64,000 nucleotides of DNA from Hyphomicrobiales bacterium (GCA_900473795.1 UCMT01000044.1:1-64000), one strand, 5' to 3'. Shown: positions 8,161 through 16,392, counted from the first letter of the stretch. Notes: generated by a model not told the origin, from the sequence alone. Translations and numbers: made by a program.

Positions 8161-8352
8161 GGAATTTCTGTCCAGTGTTTTTGGTGACAGTCGCGGCTTT
8201 TAGCACCGGAACATTGAAGGGGACACCGCCTTTAGCTTCAATCGCGCCGGCGCGCTTCCCATCACGGCGGTGATCAAGAGGAGTTGAGTTCTCTGAACGA
8301 GGCCGATCGCACTACACTTCTCAAAGCGAAGTTACCGAGGAGGAGTGATATC

Positions 8353-9855
8353 TTGCGAGCGTTCCACATCACACGCATAGTCGCAGTGCTGTTTGTTCTT
8401 TTCGGCACGTCCGCATTGGCTCAGGATCAGCACGGGCGCCCGCCGGAACAAGGCGTACAGGGCGGGATTTTCAGTCTCATCCCGCCGGACTCGATCACCG
8501 AGCATCGCCTGAAGCTCGGTACTGACATGCTGCCCTATAAGGCGGCTGCAGGTACGCTCGACCTGTTCGGCCAGAACGGCCAACGCTCCGCGAAAATCTT
8601 CTACACGGCCTATGTCGCGAAGGACCGGCCGATCGATCGCCCTCTCACATTCGTATTTAACGGCGGACCTGGCGCCGCCTCGGCCTATCTTCACCTCGGG
8701 CTGGTCGGTCCCCGTGTCCTTGAGTTCGGCGAACGGCAGGATGATGGTACTCGCCCCTCGCTGATCGACAACCCGGACAGTTGGCTTTCCTTCACAGACC
8801 TCGTCTTGATCGATCCCGTTGGGACCGGCTGGAGCCGCCCCACCAACAATGAGGATACCAAAAGTTTCTATGGGGTCAGGCAAGACGCCGAGAGCCTTGC
8901 TAAGGTCATCGCCCTGTACACGCAGAAGAACGGGCGCTTGCCTTCTCCAAAATATCTTCTGGGCGAAAGCTACGGTGGTTTTCGCGCCGCCAAAGTTGCT
9001 TCAGCCTTGAAGGAAACCCAAGGCATTCTTGTCTCAGGCATCGTCATGATTTCGCCGATGATCGAGGGCCGGTTTCTGTGGCGCGCTGATGACGATCCGC
9101 TGACTGCGGCCCTGCGCCTGCCCTCACTCGCCGCTGCAGAACTTGAGCGGAAAAATGCGTTCGACCCGAGCCTTATGGAGGACGCTGAACGTTTCGCAAT
9201 GTCCGACTATCTTGTCTCGCTTGCGGGGCCGCCTTCGCACGGATCTTCTGCGGATGCGTTCTATGCCCGCGTCTCGGCGCTTACGGGCATCCCGCAGCAG
9301 CAGGTCTCGCGAACGCGCGGTTTCGTCGGCGACATCTATACGAAGCAGTCGGCGGGTGAGGGCAGGGTTGTCAGCCCCTATGATGCTGCCCATTCGGTTG
9401 CCGATGCCTATCCCGAGGCGGCCACTCGCCAAAATGACGATCCCATCCTCGACGGCTTCACCCGGGCCTACGGCGCTGCCTTTGCCACTTACGCCCGCGA
9501 CGAACTCGGCTTCAAAACCGATATGACATACACACTCTTGAACGAGGATGTGAACCGCCGCTGGGAATGGAACGGTGGGAGGGGCGGCGATAGCCGCGTG
9601 ACCGCAACCGCGGCAACCGATATCCGCGACCTCCTATCGGTGATCCCTCAGTTTCGGATGATGGTGGCGCATGGATACAGCGACGCGCTGACGCCCTACG
9701 GTTTCAGCAAATATGTCCTCGACCATCTACCGCCGGCGCTTGGCGCGGGACGGCTGAAGCTCGGGCTCTATCGAGGTGGACATATGTTCTATACGTCGCC
9801 GGCATCACGGGCGGCATTTTCGCACGATGTCACGGGATTCTACGCAGACCCTTGA
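8353..9855 (+). CDS. Exported S10-family serine carboxypeptidase
   Basis: The 500-residue enzyme is a serine carboxypeptidase-like hydrolase (family S10). It shows the oxyanion segment TFVFNGGPGAAS, the nucleophile motif LLGESYGG (Ser about residue 206), the Asp in HGYSDALTPY and the His in RGGHMFYT near the end. I chose a TTG start at 8353. It follows a strong GAGGAGGAG ribosome site at 7-base spacing and gives a clean signal peptide (RAFHITRIVAVLFVLFGTSA, then ALAQDQ as a cleavage site), whereas the longer frame starting at 8284 puts about 23 extra residues in front. The enzyme should act in the periplasm on C-terminal residues of peptides. No neighbour points to a substrate. Confidence 0.88.
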   Translation: MRAFHITRIVAVLFVLFGTSALAQDQHGRPPEQGVQGGIFSLIPPDSITEHRLKLGTDMLPYKAAAGTLDLFGQNGQRSAKIFYTAYVAKDRPIDRPLTFVFNGGPGAASAYLHLGLVGPRVLEFGERQDDGTRPSLIDNPDSWLSFTDLVLIDPVGTGWSRPTNNEDTKSFYGVRQDAESLAKVIALYTQKNGRLPSPKYLLGESYGGFRAAKVASALKETQGILVSGIVMISPMIEGRFLWRADDDPLTAALRLPSLAAAELERKNAFDPSLMEDAERFAMSDYLVSLAGPPSHGSSADAFYARVSALTGIPQQQVSRTRGFVGDIYTKQSAGEGRVVSPYDAAHSVADAYPEAATRQNDDPILDGFTRAYGAAFATYARDELGFKTDMTYTLLNEDVNRRWEWNGGRGGDSRVTATAATDIRDLLSVIPQFRMMVAHGYSDALTPYGFSKYVLDHLPPALGAGRLKLGLYRGGHMFYTSPASRAAFSHDVTGFYADP

Positions 9856-10032
9856 AGTCAGGTTTTGGAAATGCCAGCACCTAGTTGGTCAGGGACCAAA
9901 AAGCGGCCTAGATCGCGTTCAATCCGTCGTGGCACGTGAAGTTATGCCGGGCCATAATGCTTCCGCTGCTTTCGGTGCCTGCTGCATGGAGTGGCTGAAG
10001 ACAAATCGCTGACAAGGCGATATTTCCCGCAA

Positions 10033-10048
10033 ATTGTCAGCTGACAAT
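10033..10048. other. parS: parS-like centromere palindrome upstream of repA
   Basis: ATTGTCAGCTGACAAT is a perfect 16-bp palindrome about 140 bases before repA. An 18-bp version with the same core lies between repB and repC. Paired sites of this type within a repABC cassette are typical RepB-binding centromeres. The 333-base gap between the S10 peptidase and repA holds this site and, at 9885-9899, a small TTGGTC-AGG-GACCAA hairpin; no gene was seen. Confidence 0.8.
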
Positions 10049-10188
10049 CGAGTTAAGTTACCGGTATTGCTTAGACATTTCCGAGCGAGTCGCAATGTTA
10101 AGGTTGCGTTAACTAAAAAGAGCTTGACGGCCACCCCAGACTCGCGGTCATTTGCGGTAATTCTTCCTATTCATCAGGATTTGCGTGA

Positions 10189-11406
10189 ATGTCGATCAAG
10201 GCCGCGATTGTCGAGAAAGCTAAGAAAACGAACGAGCATTCGATTGATGAGACGATCGCACATGACGCCGGCATTTTGAGTGGCCAACTTCAAATTCTTT
10301 TTGAAAAACTCTTCTCTCCGAATGCCCAGAAAGAGCTTCGGCGCTTTAGCAGCGCCGAAGCTGCAAGGCTCTTGGGGGTAACCGATAGCTACGTTCGACA
10401 TTTGGCAACGCAAGGCGAGGGCGTGACATCGGAAAAGACATCGGGAGGCCGGCGCACATTCTCCTTGGAGGAAGTCAATACGATCCGACATCACCTAGGC
10501 CGCACGAAGCCGAGCTATTTGCCGGGGAGGCGCGAAGGCGATCATCTTCAGGTTATTGCGGTCACAAATTTCAAAGGAGGGTCGGGCAAGACGACATCGT
10601 CGGTCCACCTCGCGCAGTACTTGGCTCTGCGGGGCTACCGGGTGTTGGCGGTTGATCTCGATCCCCAAGCGTCGATGTCGGCCATGCTCGGCTTCCAGCC
10701 TGAGTTCGACGTAGGAGAGAACGAAACGCTATACGGTGCCATTCGCTACGATGGTAATCGGCGCGACGTCTCTGAGGTGGTCCGCAAAACGTATTTTGCC
10801 GGGCTTGATCTGATTCCCGGAAACTTGGAACTCCACGAGTTTGAGCATGACACTCCGACGGCGCTCGCCGACACATCGCGCAACGAGAACGAAATGTTCT
10901 TCATGCGTGTTGGCAACGCGCTGCAGTCGCTTGAAAGTGCCTATGACGTCGTCGTCATTGACTGCCCGCCAACACTCGGCTTCCTGACCTTGTCCGCCTT
11001 GTGCGCGGCAACCTCGGTCTTGATCACCGTTCATCCGCAAATGCTGGACGTCGCATCGATGAACCAGTTTCTGGCTATGACCTCCGACCTTCTCTCGGTG
11101 GTCAAGGCTGCGGGCGGAAATCTTCAATACGACTGGATGCGTTATCTGATCACGCGCTATGAGCCCAACGACGGTCCGCAGGCGCAGATCGTCGCTTTCC
11201 TGCGCAGCCTGTTCGGAGAACGTGTCCTGACCTCGATGATGGTGAAATCGACGGCTGTCTCCGACGCGGGCTTGTCCAAGCAAACCATCTATGAGGCTGG
11301 TCGCGACACGATGCATCGACAGACCTACGACCGGGGTGTCGAATCCATGGATAGCGTCAACGGCGAGGTCGACCAACTTATTCGAAGCGCATGGAGCAGA
11401 ACATGA
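10189..11406 (+). CDS. repA: Plasmid partition ATPase RepA
   Basis: The 405-residue protein is the ParA-type ATPase of a repABC plasmid. An N-terminal helix-turn-helix region (about residues 52-105, FSSAEAARLLGVTDSYVRH) precedes the ATPase domain. The deviant Walker A box FKGGSGKTTSSVH is at about 128-140, DLDPQASMSAMLG follows, and VVVIDCPPTLGFLTL is the Walker B region. With RepB and parS it segregates plasmid copies, and with RepB it represses the repABC promoter. Length is normal for RepA. Its stop overlaps the repB start. Confidence 0.95.
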   Translation: MSIKAAIVEKAKKTNEHSIDETIAHDAGILSGQLQILFEKLFSPNAQKELRRFSSAEAARLLGVTDSYVRHLATQGEGVTSEKTSGGRRTFSLEEVNTIRHHLGRTKPSYLPGRREGDHLQVIAVTNFKGGSGKTTSSVHLAQYLALRGYRVLAVDLDPQASMSAMLGFQPEFDVGENETLYGAIRYDGNRRDVSEVVRKTYFAGLDLIPGNLELHEFEHDTPTALADTSRNENEMFFMRVGNALQSLESAYDVVVIDCPPTLGFLTLSALCAATSVLITVHPQMLDVASMNQFLAMTSDLLSVVKAAGGNLQYDWMRYLITRYEPNDGPQAQIVAFLRSLFGERVLTSMMVKSTAVSDAGLSKQTIYEAGRDTMHRQTYDRGVESMDSVNGEVDQLIRSAWSRT

Positions 11407-12398
11407 AGGGCCGGGATATCCTCAAAGGCATGCTCGGCGCGGCAGATCAAGCCAAGACTGAAGCGCCAACCAGCGGCCATGCCCATCGTCCGACAGGCGC
11501 AGTCAGGGCGATGAACTTGTCACTGGGGAAGTTGGGCGAGGAAGCGGCCGCTGCCAAATCCCTTCGCGAATCCCTGGCATCCGGACAGACGGTTGTGGAG
11601 CTAGAGCCTGGACTGGTAGAGATGTCGTTCATTCGAGATCGCATCCCGATCGACAATGATGCCGACTTCGACACCTTAAAACTCTCTATTCAGGAGAGTG
11701 GCCAGCAAGTGCCGATCCTCGTGCGGCCTCATCCAACAAAGACAAACACGTACCAGGCAGCTTATGGCCATCGTCGCCTCAAGGCAGCATTGGATCTGGC
11801 GATCCCGGTCAAGGCCATTGTCCGAAACCTTACTGATGAGGAACTGGTCCTCGCACAGGGGCAGGAGAATGGCCCACGCCTTGATCTCAGCTTCATCGAA
11901 CGCGCTTTGTTTGCACACCGCATGCAGCAGCATGGTTTCGATCGGGACACGATTGCTAAGGCCCTGGCAACGGATAAGCCCGAGATATCCCGTCTCCTTC
12001 AGGTGGCTCAAACCGTTGACCCCGAGATAATCCTAGCGATTGGTCCAGCCCCCAAGGTTGGGCGGCCACGTTGGCTCGCGCTGGCTGAGAAGCTCAAGGA
12101 TGAGACACTGCGCCGAAAGGCTCAAAGTGAGACCTGCAGCTCAACATTCTCTGCCGCGGAAACAAACAAGCGTTTTGAGAACCTTTGGAAATCCTTGGAG
12201 CCGACGAAGACCAGGACAAGAGATACCGTCGAAACCGTTCGAACGAAAAAAGGCTTGCCGGTCGCATCGATGATTCACTCGAGGAACGCCGTGAGGATCA
12301 CTGTCACGTCGCCGGCCTTTGCCGACTTCCTCGTTAAAAAGATGGCAGCTCTGGTCGTGGATTTCGAAACGGGAAACGACGGTGGTGCAACGGATTAG
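11403..12398 (+). CDS. repB: Plasmid partition protein RepB (ParB-like)
   Basis: The 331-residue protein is the centromere-binding partner of RepA. The ParB/Srx nuclease-like domain (about residues 60-150) includes YGHRRLKAALDL, followed by the QGQENGPRLDLSFIERALFAHRM segment and a helix-turn-helix around KALATDKPEISRLLQV. The ATG at 11403 was chosen because it forms the usual ATGA overlap with repA and starts with MKGRDILKGML, like other RepB proteins; an ATG four codons earlier is possible. It should bind the two parS-like palindromes flanking the repA-repB pair. Confidence 0.95.
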   Translation: MKGRDILKGMLGAADQAKTEAPTSGHAHRPTGAVRAMNLSLGKLGEEAAAAKSLRESLASGQTVVELEPGLVEMSFIRDRIPIDNDADFDTLKLSIQESGQQVPILVRPHPTKTNTYQAAYGHRRLKAALDLAIPVKAIVRNLTDEELVLAQGQENGPRLDLSFIERALFAHRMQQHGFDRDTIAKALATDKPEISRLLQVAQTVDPEIILAIGPAPKVGRPRWLALAEKLKDETLRRKAQSETCSSTFSAAETNKRFENLWKSLEPTKTRTRDTVETVRTKKGLPVASMIHSRNAVRITVTSPAFADFLVKKMAALVVDFETGNDGGATD

Positions 12399-12401
12399 CG
12401 T

Positions 12402-12419
12402 GATTGTCAGCTGACAATC
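12402..12419. other. parS: parS-like centromere palindrome between repB and repC
   Basis: GATTGTCAGCTGACAATC is a perfect 18-bp palindrome four bases after the repB stop. It shares its 16-bp core with the copy upstream of repA, which argues that both are RepB-binding sites and not chance dyads. Confidence 0.8.
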
Positions 12420-12446
12420 GGCGCACAAATTAGGAGTCGAAACCGC

Positions 12447-12500
12447 AAAAGAAAAAGGCCCCCAAACGTTTCCGTCGTGGAAGCCTTCCTCATATCTAGC
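12447..12500 (-). ncRNA. Countertranscript RNA of the repABC cassette
   Basis: repABC plasmids carry a small antisense RNA in the repB-repC gap that limits RepC synthesis and sets incompatibility. Read on the minus strand, this gap has a hairpin with outer arms AAGGC/GCCTT and inner arms TTCC/GGAA, followed by a T-rich run (12447-12456), as expected for the terminator. A TTGACT box (12530-12535) and a weak GATTCT box (12507-12512), 17 bases apart, would start a transcript near 12500, giving about 50 nt. Position and terminator are clear; the exact start is inferred. Confidence 0.6.
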
Positions 12501-12594
12501 AATCTGAGAATCGCACTTCCTCGAATCACAGTCAAGAGTCTTTGGCATCGTTTTGGTGAGCAGATTTCTTTTGCCTTTTGAAAGGTGAAAGAAG

Positions 12595-13809
12595 ATGCAG
12601 GTTGGAAGTGTGACGACGCCCTTCGGGCGGCGGCCGATGACCCTTGCCTTGGTGAAAGGCCAACTGGCAACGGCCGAAACAAAGACGGGTCGATCGGTCG
12701 ACAAGTGGAAAGTGTTTCGCGACGCCTGTGAGGCTCGAGCTGTACTCGGTGTCACGGATCGGGCGCTGTCTGTACTCAACGCGCTCCTGTCGTTTTATCC
12801 TGATCAGCAACTGGGGGAGAAGAGTGGATTGGTCGTCTTCCCCTCGAACAACCAGCTGACGGTGCGCGCGCACGGTATCACCGGCACGACCCTGCGCCGG
12901 CACCTGGCCGCTCTTGTCGATGCCGGCCTGATTATCCGCAAGGACAGCCCCAACGGCAAGCGCTACGCTCACAAGGACAAGGCCGGTACGGTCGAAGACG
13001 CTTTCGGCTTTAGCCTGGCGCCGATGCTTTCCCGCGCCGAGGAACTCGCTCACATGGCCCAGCAGGTCGCTGCCGATCGCAAGGCATTCCGCCTCTTGAA
13101 GGAACGTCTGTCGATCTGCCGTCGTGATGTCCGCAAGCTCATCTCCGCTGCCATGGAGGAGGGGGCGTCGGGGGATTGGGGAATGATTGAGGAGCATTTC
13201 ATCGGGCTTCTCGCACGGCTGCCACGCACGCCGCAGATTGGTGATCTGGAACCAATTATCGAAGAAATGGAGATGCTTCGCGACGAAATCGTCAATCTGC
13301 TGGAAATGCAAGTAAATTCAGAAAAAACAGACAGCAATGATGTTCAAATTGAACGCCACATACAGAATTCAAATACCGATTCCATCCATGAATCTGAACC
13401 TAGCTCCGAAACGAAGCAGGGCGCAAACCCGAGCCAGGCGATCAGACCTGCCAGTGAGCCGATAAAAGCATTCCCGCTTGGCATGGTGTTGAGGGCGTGC
13501 CCCGAGATCGCGATGTATGGGCCAAGCGGATCGGTGGGGAACTGGCGAGACCTGATGGCGGCGGCCGTTGTTGTGCGGTCGATGCTCGGCGTCAGTCCGT
13601 CGGCGTACCAGGATGCCTGCGAAATCATGGGGCCGGAAAACGCGGCCGCGGCGATGGCTTGCATCCTGGAGAGGGGAGGGCAGATCAATTCCGCCGGCGG
13701 ATATCTGCGTGATCTCACCCGACGAGCGGAGAACGGCGAATTCTCGCTTGGTCCGATGTTGATGGCCTTGTTACGGGCGAATGGTTCGGCGGTCTCAAAG
13801 GCGGGTTAG
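12595..13809 (+). CDS. repC: Replication initiator RepC
   Basis: The 404-residue protein is the replication initiator of the repABC family. The N-terminal DNA-binding part (about residues 1-265) has VFRDACEARAVLGVTDRALSVLNALLSFYP and the GTTLRRHLAALVDAGLI winged-helix region. A low-complexity linker (about 240-285) follows, then the C-terminal domain with LMAAAVVVRSMLGVSPSAY and NAAAAMACILERGG. Length matches family members. An AT-rich stretch inside the gene probably holds the origin. Translation is expected to be limited by the antisense RNA encoded just upstream. No frameshift is seen, so the replicon should be functional. Confidence 0.95.
   Translation: MQVGSVTTPFGRRPMTLALVKGQLATAETKTGRSVDKWKVFRDACEARAVLGVTDRALSVLNALLSFYPDQQLGEKSGLVVFPSNNQLTVRAHGITGTTLRRHLAALVDAGLIIRKDSPNGKRYAHKDKAGTVEDAFGFSLAPMLSRAEELAHMAQQVAADRKAFRLLKERLSICRRDVRKLISAAMEEGASGDWGMIEEHFIGLLARLPRTPQIGDLEPIIEEMEMLRDEIVNLLEMQVNSEKTDSNDVQIERHIQNSNTDSIHESEPSSETKQGANPSQAIRPASEPIKAFPLGMVLRACPEIAMYGPSGSVGNWRDLMAAAVVVRSMLGVSPSAYQDACEIMGPENAAAAMACILERGGQINSAGGYLRDLTRRAENGEFSLGPMLMALLRANGSAVSKAG
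13305..13400. other. oriV: Probable replication origin inside repC
   Basis: A stretch of about 95 bases in repC is much richer in A and T than the rest of the gene and encodes a low-complexity linker (NSEKTDSNDVQIERH). In studied repABC plasmids the origin lies within repC in such an AT-rich segment. Assigned by analogy and base composition only. Confidence 0.5.
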
Positions 13810-13905
13810 TCGACCGGGTGGCTGTTGTCGATGTCCGGCCGGGGAATTGCTGCGGCGCTTTAGGCGAGGTGTCGACCGGGTTTTAACTATTTCGGTTTAC
13901 GAAAA

Positions 13906-13949
13906 CTGCATGAGCTACGACTGGGACGGGAAGCGCGCGAAACGGATGA
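13906..13949. repeat. 44-bp imperfect direct repeat, copy 1
   Basis: This block, which contains the first codons of a small membrane protein gene, recurs at 14881-14924 with 40 of 44 bases identical. The two copies bracket the HigBA toxin-antitoxin genes. Confidence 0.8.
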
Positions 13950-14029
13950 GTATCCTTCAAAGCATCACTTTCGGGATGGTGATCGTGCTCGCGTGCGGTT
14001 TCGTCGCCTTACTTCTCGGACGGCCTTGA
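13910..14029 (+). CDS. Small membrane protein, 39 residues
   Basis: The frame starts at MSYDWDGKRAKRMS and has one hydrophobic segment (about residues 18-37, ITFGMVIVLACGFVALLLG) after a basic N-terminus. This suggests a single-pass inner-membrane protein. No strong ribosome site is visible. That the first 13 codons are duplicated about 975 bp away, on the far side of HigBA, supports a real conserved gene start. I cannot name a family. Function unknown. Confidence 0.45.
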   Translation: MSYDWDGKRAKRMSILQSITFGMVIVLACGFVALLLGRP

Positions 14030-14083
14030 AGCACTTCCTGTTCGCATCAGTGGTTCATTTCCCCGAGGTCATCTGATGAATAG

Positions 14084-14120
14084 ATCAACTTCATGTTGAT
14101 TTATTCCCATATTGGGAATA
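14084..14120. promoter_or_regulatory. Two dyads in the higBA promoter region
   Basis: ATCAAC-TTCAT-GTTGAT (14084-14100) and TATTCCCA-TAT-TGGGAATA (14102-14120) lie end to end just upstream of higB. HigA-type antitoxins repress their own operon by binding palindromes over the promoter, so these are good operator candidates. The second ends nine bases before the chosen higB start. Confidence 0.6.
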
Positions 14121-14129
14121 TATAAAGCC

Positions 14130-14426
14130 ATGCAGGTTGTCGCGAAGTCCACGTTGAAGAAGTTTTGGGAGGTCCATGACCAAGCCGAAACGCCTTTGAA
14201 AATTTGGTATGCGACAGTCAACGGCGCTGATTGGGTAGGGCCATCAGATGTTAAGGCGATGTTTGGTTCCAATGTCGATTTTGTGAGTGATAATCGCCTC
14301 ATCTTCGACATTTCCGGCAACAAATACCGCCTCATTGTTCATGTTTCCTACCGTTTCAAGCGTGTTCTTATCAAGTTCATAGGCACCCATGCCGCTTATG
14401 ACGCGATTGATCCGGAGACAGTGTAA
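14130..14426 (+). CDS. higB: HigB-type mRNA interferase toxin
   Basis: The 98-residue protein fits the HigB toxin family of RelE-like ribonucleases that cut mRNA on the ribosome. It shows STLKKFWEVHDQAETPLKIW at the start, then ADWVGPSDVKAMFG, NRLIFDISGNKYRL and KRVLIKFIGTHAAYD at the end, where the conserved H and Y near the C-terminus are part of the family signature. The ATG at 14130 was chosen over a TTG at 14112 that would lie within the promoter palindrome. It overlaps higA by one base; toxin before antitoxin is the usual HigBA order. Confidence 0.88.
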   Translation: MQVVAKSTLKKFWEVHDQAETPLKIWYATVNGADWVGPSDVKAMFGSNVDFVSDNRLIFDISGNKYRLIVHVSYRFKRVLIKFIGTHAAYDAIDPETV

Positions 14427-14821
14427 TGGAAAACATTAGAGCCATCCGAAACGATGACGACCTCGCATGGGCCATTGCCGAGGTCGAACAGTATTTTGTC
14501 AATGAGCCGGATCCGGGAACTGCGGAAGCCGATCGCTTTGACGTTCTCTCCGTCCTGATTGAAGCTTACGAAGATGAGCACTACCCCATCGACGCGCCGG
14601 AGCCCATTGAATTCCTGAAGGCCCACATGGCAATGCTCGGTCGAAAACAGAGCGATCTGGCGAAACTTTTTGGTTCGACCCCGCGCGCCTCCGAGGTGCT
14701 TAATAAGAAGCGAGCCCTCACCGTCGATATGATCCATAGACTCCACAAAGAGTGGGGCATCCCTTCCGACCGCTTGGTTGAACCTTACCATTTAGCAGAG
14801 CCTGAGCGGGCCTACGCCTAA
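14426..14821 (+). CDS. higA: HigA-type antitoxin
   Basis: The 131-residue protein has an acidic N-terminal half that would bind the toxin (ENIRAIRNDDDLAWAIAEVE) and a C-terminal helix-turn-helix (about residues 70-115) with LGRKQSDLAKLFGSTPRASE and VLNKKRALTVDMIHRL. This is the layout of long HigA antitoxins. It should block HigB and repress the operon through the two upstream dyads. The pair probably supports plasmid maintenance, given its place beside repABC. Confidence 0.88.
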   Translation: MENIRAIRNDDDLAWAIAEVEQYFVNEPDPGTAEADRFDVLSVLIEAYEDEHYPIDAPEPIEFLKAHMAMLGRKQSDLAKLFGSTPRASEVLNKKRALTVDMIHRLHKEWGIPSDRLVEPYHLAEPERAYA

Positions 14822-14880
14822 GGAGCGCACTGTTACCTCGTTGCGGCACTAATCCGTACCGTCACCAAGGTCTAGGAAAT

Positions 14881-14924
14881 CTGCATGAGCTACGACGGGG
14901 ACGGGAAGCGCGCAAAGCAGATGA
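14881..14924. repeat. 44-bp imperfect direct repeat, copy 2 (truncated gene start)
   Basis: Matches 13906-13949 at 40 of 44 positions, including the start codon and the first 13 codons (MSYDGDGKRAKQM). After that the frame diverges from the 39-residue membrane protein, so this copy is a broken gene start. Confidence 0.8.
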
Positions 14925-14961
14925 TGCGCTGTCTGTCTTGTACATCACTAGACCATATTGG

Positions 14962-15600
14962 TCATGCGGGATGTTCAATGCGGACGAGGTCGGCAAGGAT
15001 TATCCGCAACTGCGGCCATGGCCTTTCCTTGAAGTGAGAGCCGGGGTCCTCTGTTTCAATGATCGAATGAAGCTTGGCAATGATGTCCGAGGTTGTAAGA
15101 GCGGGCGCCTCCCAAAGGGAGTTTGCCGAAGCTTCTTCAATGCCCGCGATTTGGGTTTCCGCATGACGGGTCCTGCTATAGCCGAACTGTTCATCAGCTG
15201 CGTTCCATTTCTTGATCCTGGCCGCCAATTCGGTTTTCGCCGTCTTCCTTGCTTCCGCCATTGCGTCCCCCGGTAACCAGCTGTCGATTTCCTGGCAGGT
15301 GCGGACGACGACGGGTTTGTCTTCGCCCGGTATCTCCAGCTTTAGGACTGGAAAACCGCCGGCGGATTTCAGGACTTCCGTTTCCAGTCTCTGTTGCTGG
15401 TGGCACAGCCTCTTTCCTTCTTCATGCGCGTCGTACCAGGCGCGCCAAAGTGCCAACCCGTTTCCTGGGGCGATGCTTTCTTGATCGCTGGAGGGGTGGG
15501 ATGCACCGGGGGCCAGGGCGCTCAGATAGGCCGTTGTGGCAAAAAGCATTTTTCTGCGGGTTACTGCCGGCAAAATTCTGTCACTCTCAGAATCAGTCAT
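14962..15600 (-). CDS. Hypothetical protein with Tat-like N-terminus (paralog A)
   Basis: The 212-residue protein starts MTDSESDRILPAVTRRK and continues with MLFATTAYLSALAPGASH, which looks like a twin-arginine signal (RR followed by a moderately hydrophobic stretch). The rest is soluble and helical, with KPVVVRTCQEIDSWL and a C-terminal LHSIIETEDPGSHFKERPWP segment. It is a paralog of the next gene on the same strand: both share the start, the FGYS/LGYS block and the PWP(Q/E)LR end. The start at 15600 was chosen from the paralog's start and its GGAG ribosome site. Family not recognised. Confidence 0.55.
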   Translation of the reverse strand: MTDSESDRILPAVTRRKMLFATTAYLSALAPGASHPSSDQESIAPGNGLALWRAWYDAHEEGKRLCHQQQRLETEVLKSAGGFPVLKLEIPGEDKPVVVRTCQEIDSWLPGDAMAEARKTAKTELAARIKKWNAADEQFGYSRTRHAETQIAGIEEASANSLWEAPALTTSDIIAKLHSIIETEDPGSHFKERPWPQLRIILADLVRIEHPA

Positions 15601-15612
15601 GATCCGAGCTCC
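15541..15612 (-). repeat. Duplicated 5' region, copy A
   Basis: The stretch spanning the start codon and ribosome site of paralog A recurs around 16321-16392 with most bases identical (for example CTCAGAATCAG.CATGATCCGAGCTCC on the plus strand, read in two shorter blocks). The conservation of start region and leader is stronger than that of the genes behind them. Confidence 0.65.
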
Positions 15613-15696
15613 CTGCAACTCGATTTCGGTTAAAGGGCCAATAGCGAGCCCTGAAATGTGCTGGAACCTTATTCAGATTCGGTTCGGTGACGTTGC

Positions 15697-16380
15697 TCAG
15701 CATCCTGTTAGCTCCATGAGGATGAGATCCTTCAACATGGTCCGCAGTTCCGGCCAAGGGGTCGTTTTGAGTTTCAGGGCGGGATCTTGCGTGACGATCA
15801 GGCAATGGAGCTTCGCGGTCACTTCGATCAGGGAAGACGGCTTTGTAAGCCCCATAACACGACCTGTTATCCCCGCCTCTTGGGCAAGGTCTTGCTCCAG
15901 CGCAACAGCGGCACTGTACCCCAACCGTCGGTCGGCATTTTTCCATGATCTTCGACGTTGCCGAAGTTCGGCGCGTGCCTGGGTGATCTGTTCGGCGTCC
16001 AGTTGGAAGGACAGTCGTTGGATGTCGGCAAAGGAGTGAACGATAACCGGCCGGTCGGCTCCCTCAATTTGCAGCGCCACGGACAAACAGGGGGAATTTT
16101 TCAACAGCTCGGCTTCAAGCTTTTTTCTGAAGTGATAAGCCCGCATTTGGTGCTGATAGAGTGCGTACCATTGGGGCCACAACTCTCTCACAGGCGTTGG
16201 ACCGGGCGCTCTTCGCTGACCACCAGGTTCTACGACACCTGCACTGAGCAGACGTGCGGCAACGGGGAGAAGATTTCGCCGGTCGATTATGCGCGGCAAT
16301 TTTTCTGCCGCGCATCCCTTTGGATTAGTTTTTCTGCGGGTAATTGCGGGCAGAGTTCTGCTATTCTCAGAATCAGCCAT
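15697..16380 (-). CDS. Hypothetical protein with Tat-like N-terminus (paralog B)
   Basis: The 227-residue protein starts MADSENSRTLPAITRRK like paralog A. It then has an extra segment of about 18 residues before a second basic motif (IIDRRNLLPVAARLLSAGVV) that could itself serve as a twin-arginine signal. The remainder matches paralog A in outline: RPVIVHSFADIQRLSF, DRRLGYSAAVALEQ, and LHCLIVTQDPALKLKTTPWP followed by ELR. The gene lies about 97 bases upstream of paralog A on the same strand. Tandem duplication followed by divergence is the simplest explanation. Function unknown. Confidence 0.55.
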   Translation of the reverse strand: MADSENSRTLPAITRRKTNPKGCAAEKLPRIIDRRNLLPVAARLLSAGVVEPGGQRRAPGPTPVRELWPQWYALYQHQMRAYHFRKKLEAELLKNSPCLSVALQIEGADRPVIVHSFADIQRLSFQLDAEQITQARAELRQRRRSWKNADRRLGYSAAVALEQDLAQEAGITGRVMGLTKPSSLIEVTAKLHCLIVTQDPALKLKTTPWPELRTMLKDLILMELTGC

Positions 16381-16392
16381 GATCCGAGCTCC
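16321..16392 (-). repeat. Duplicated 5' region, copy B
   Basis: Partner of the repeat at 15541-15612, spanning the start codon and ribosome site of paralog B at the same relative position. The two are 780 bp apart. Confidence 0.65.

Noticed and set aside
9885-9899. TTGGTC-AGG-GACCAA hairpin as terminator of the S10 peptidase gene
   Set aside because: The stem is short and followed by A residues instead of T on the relevant strand.
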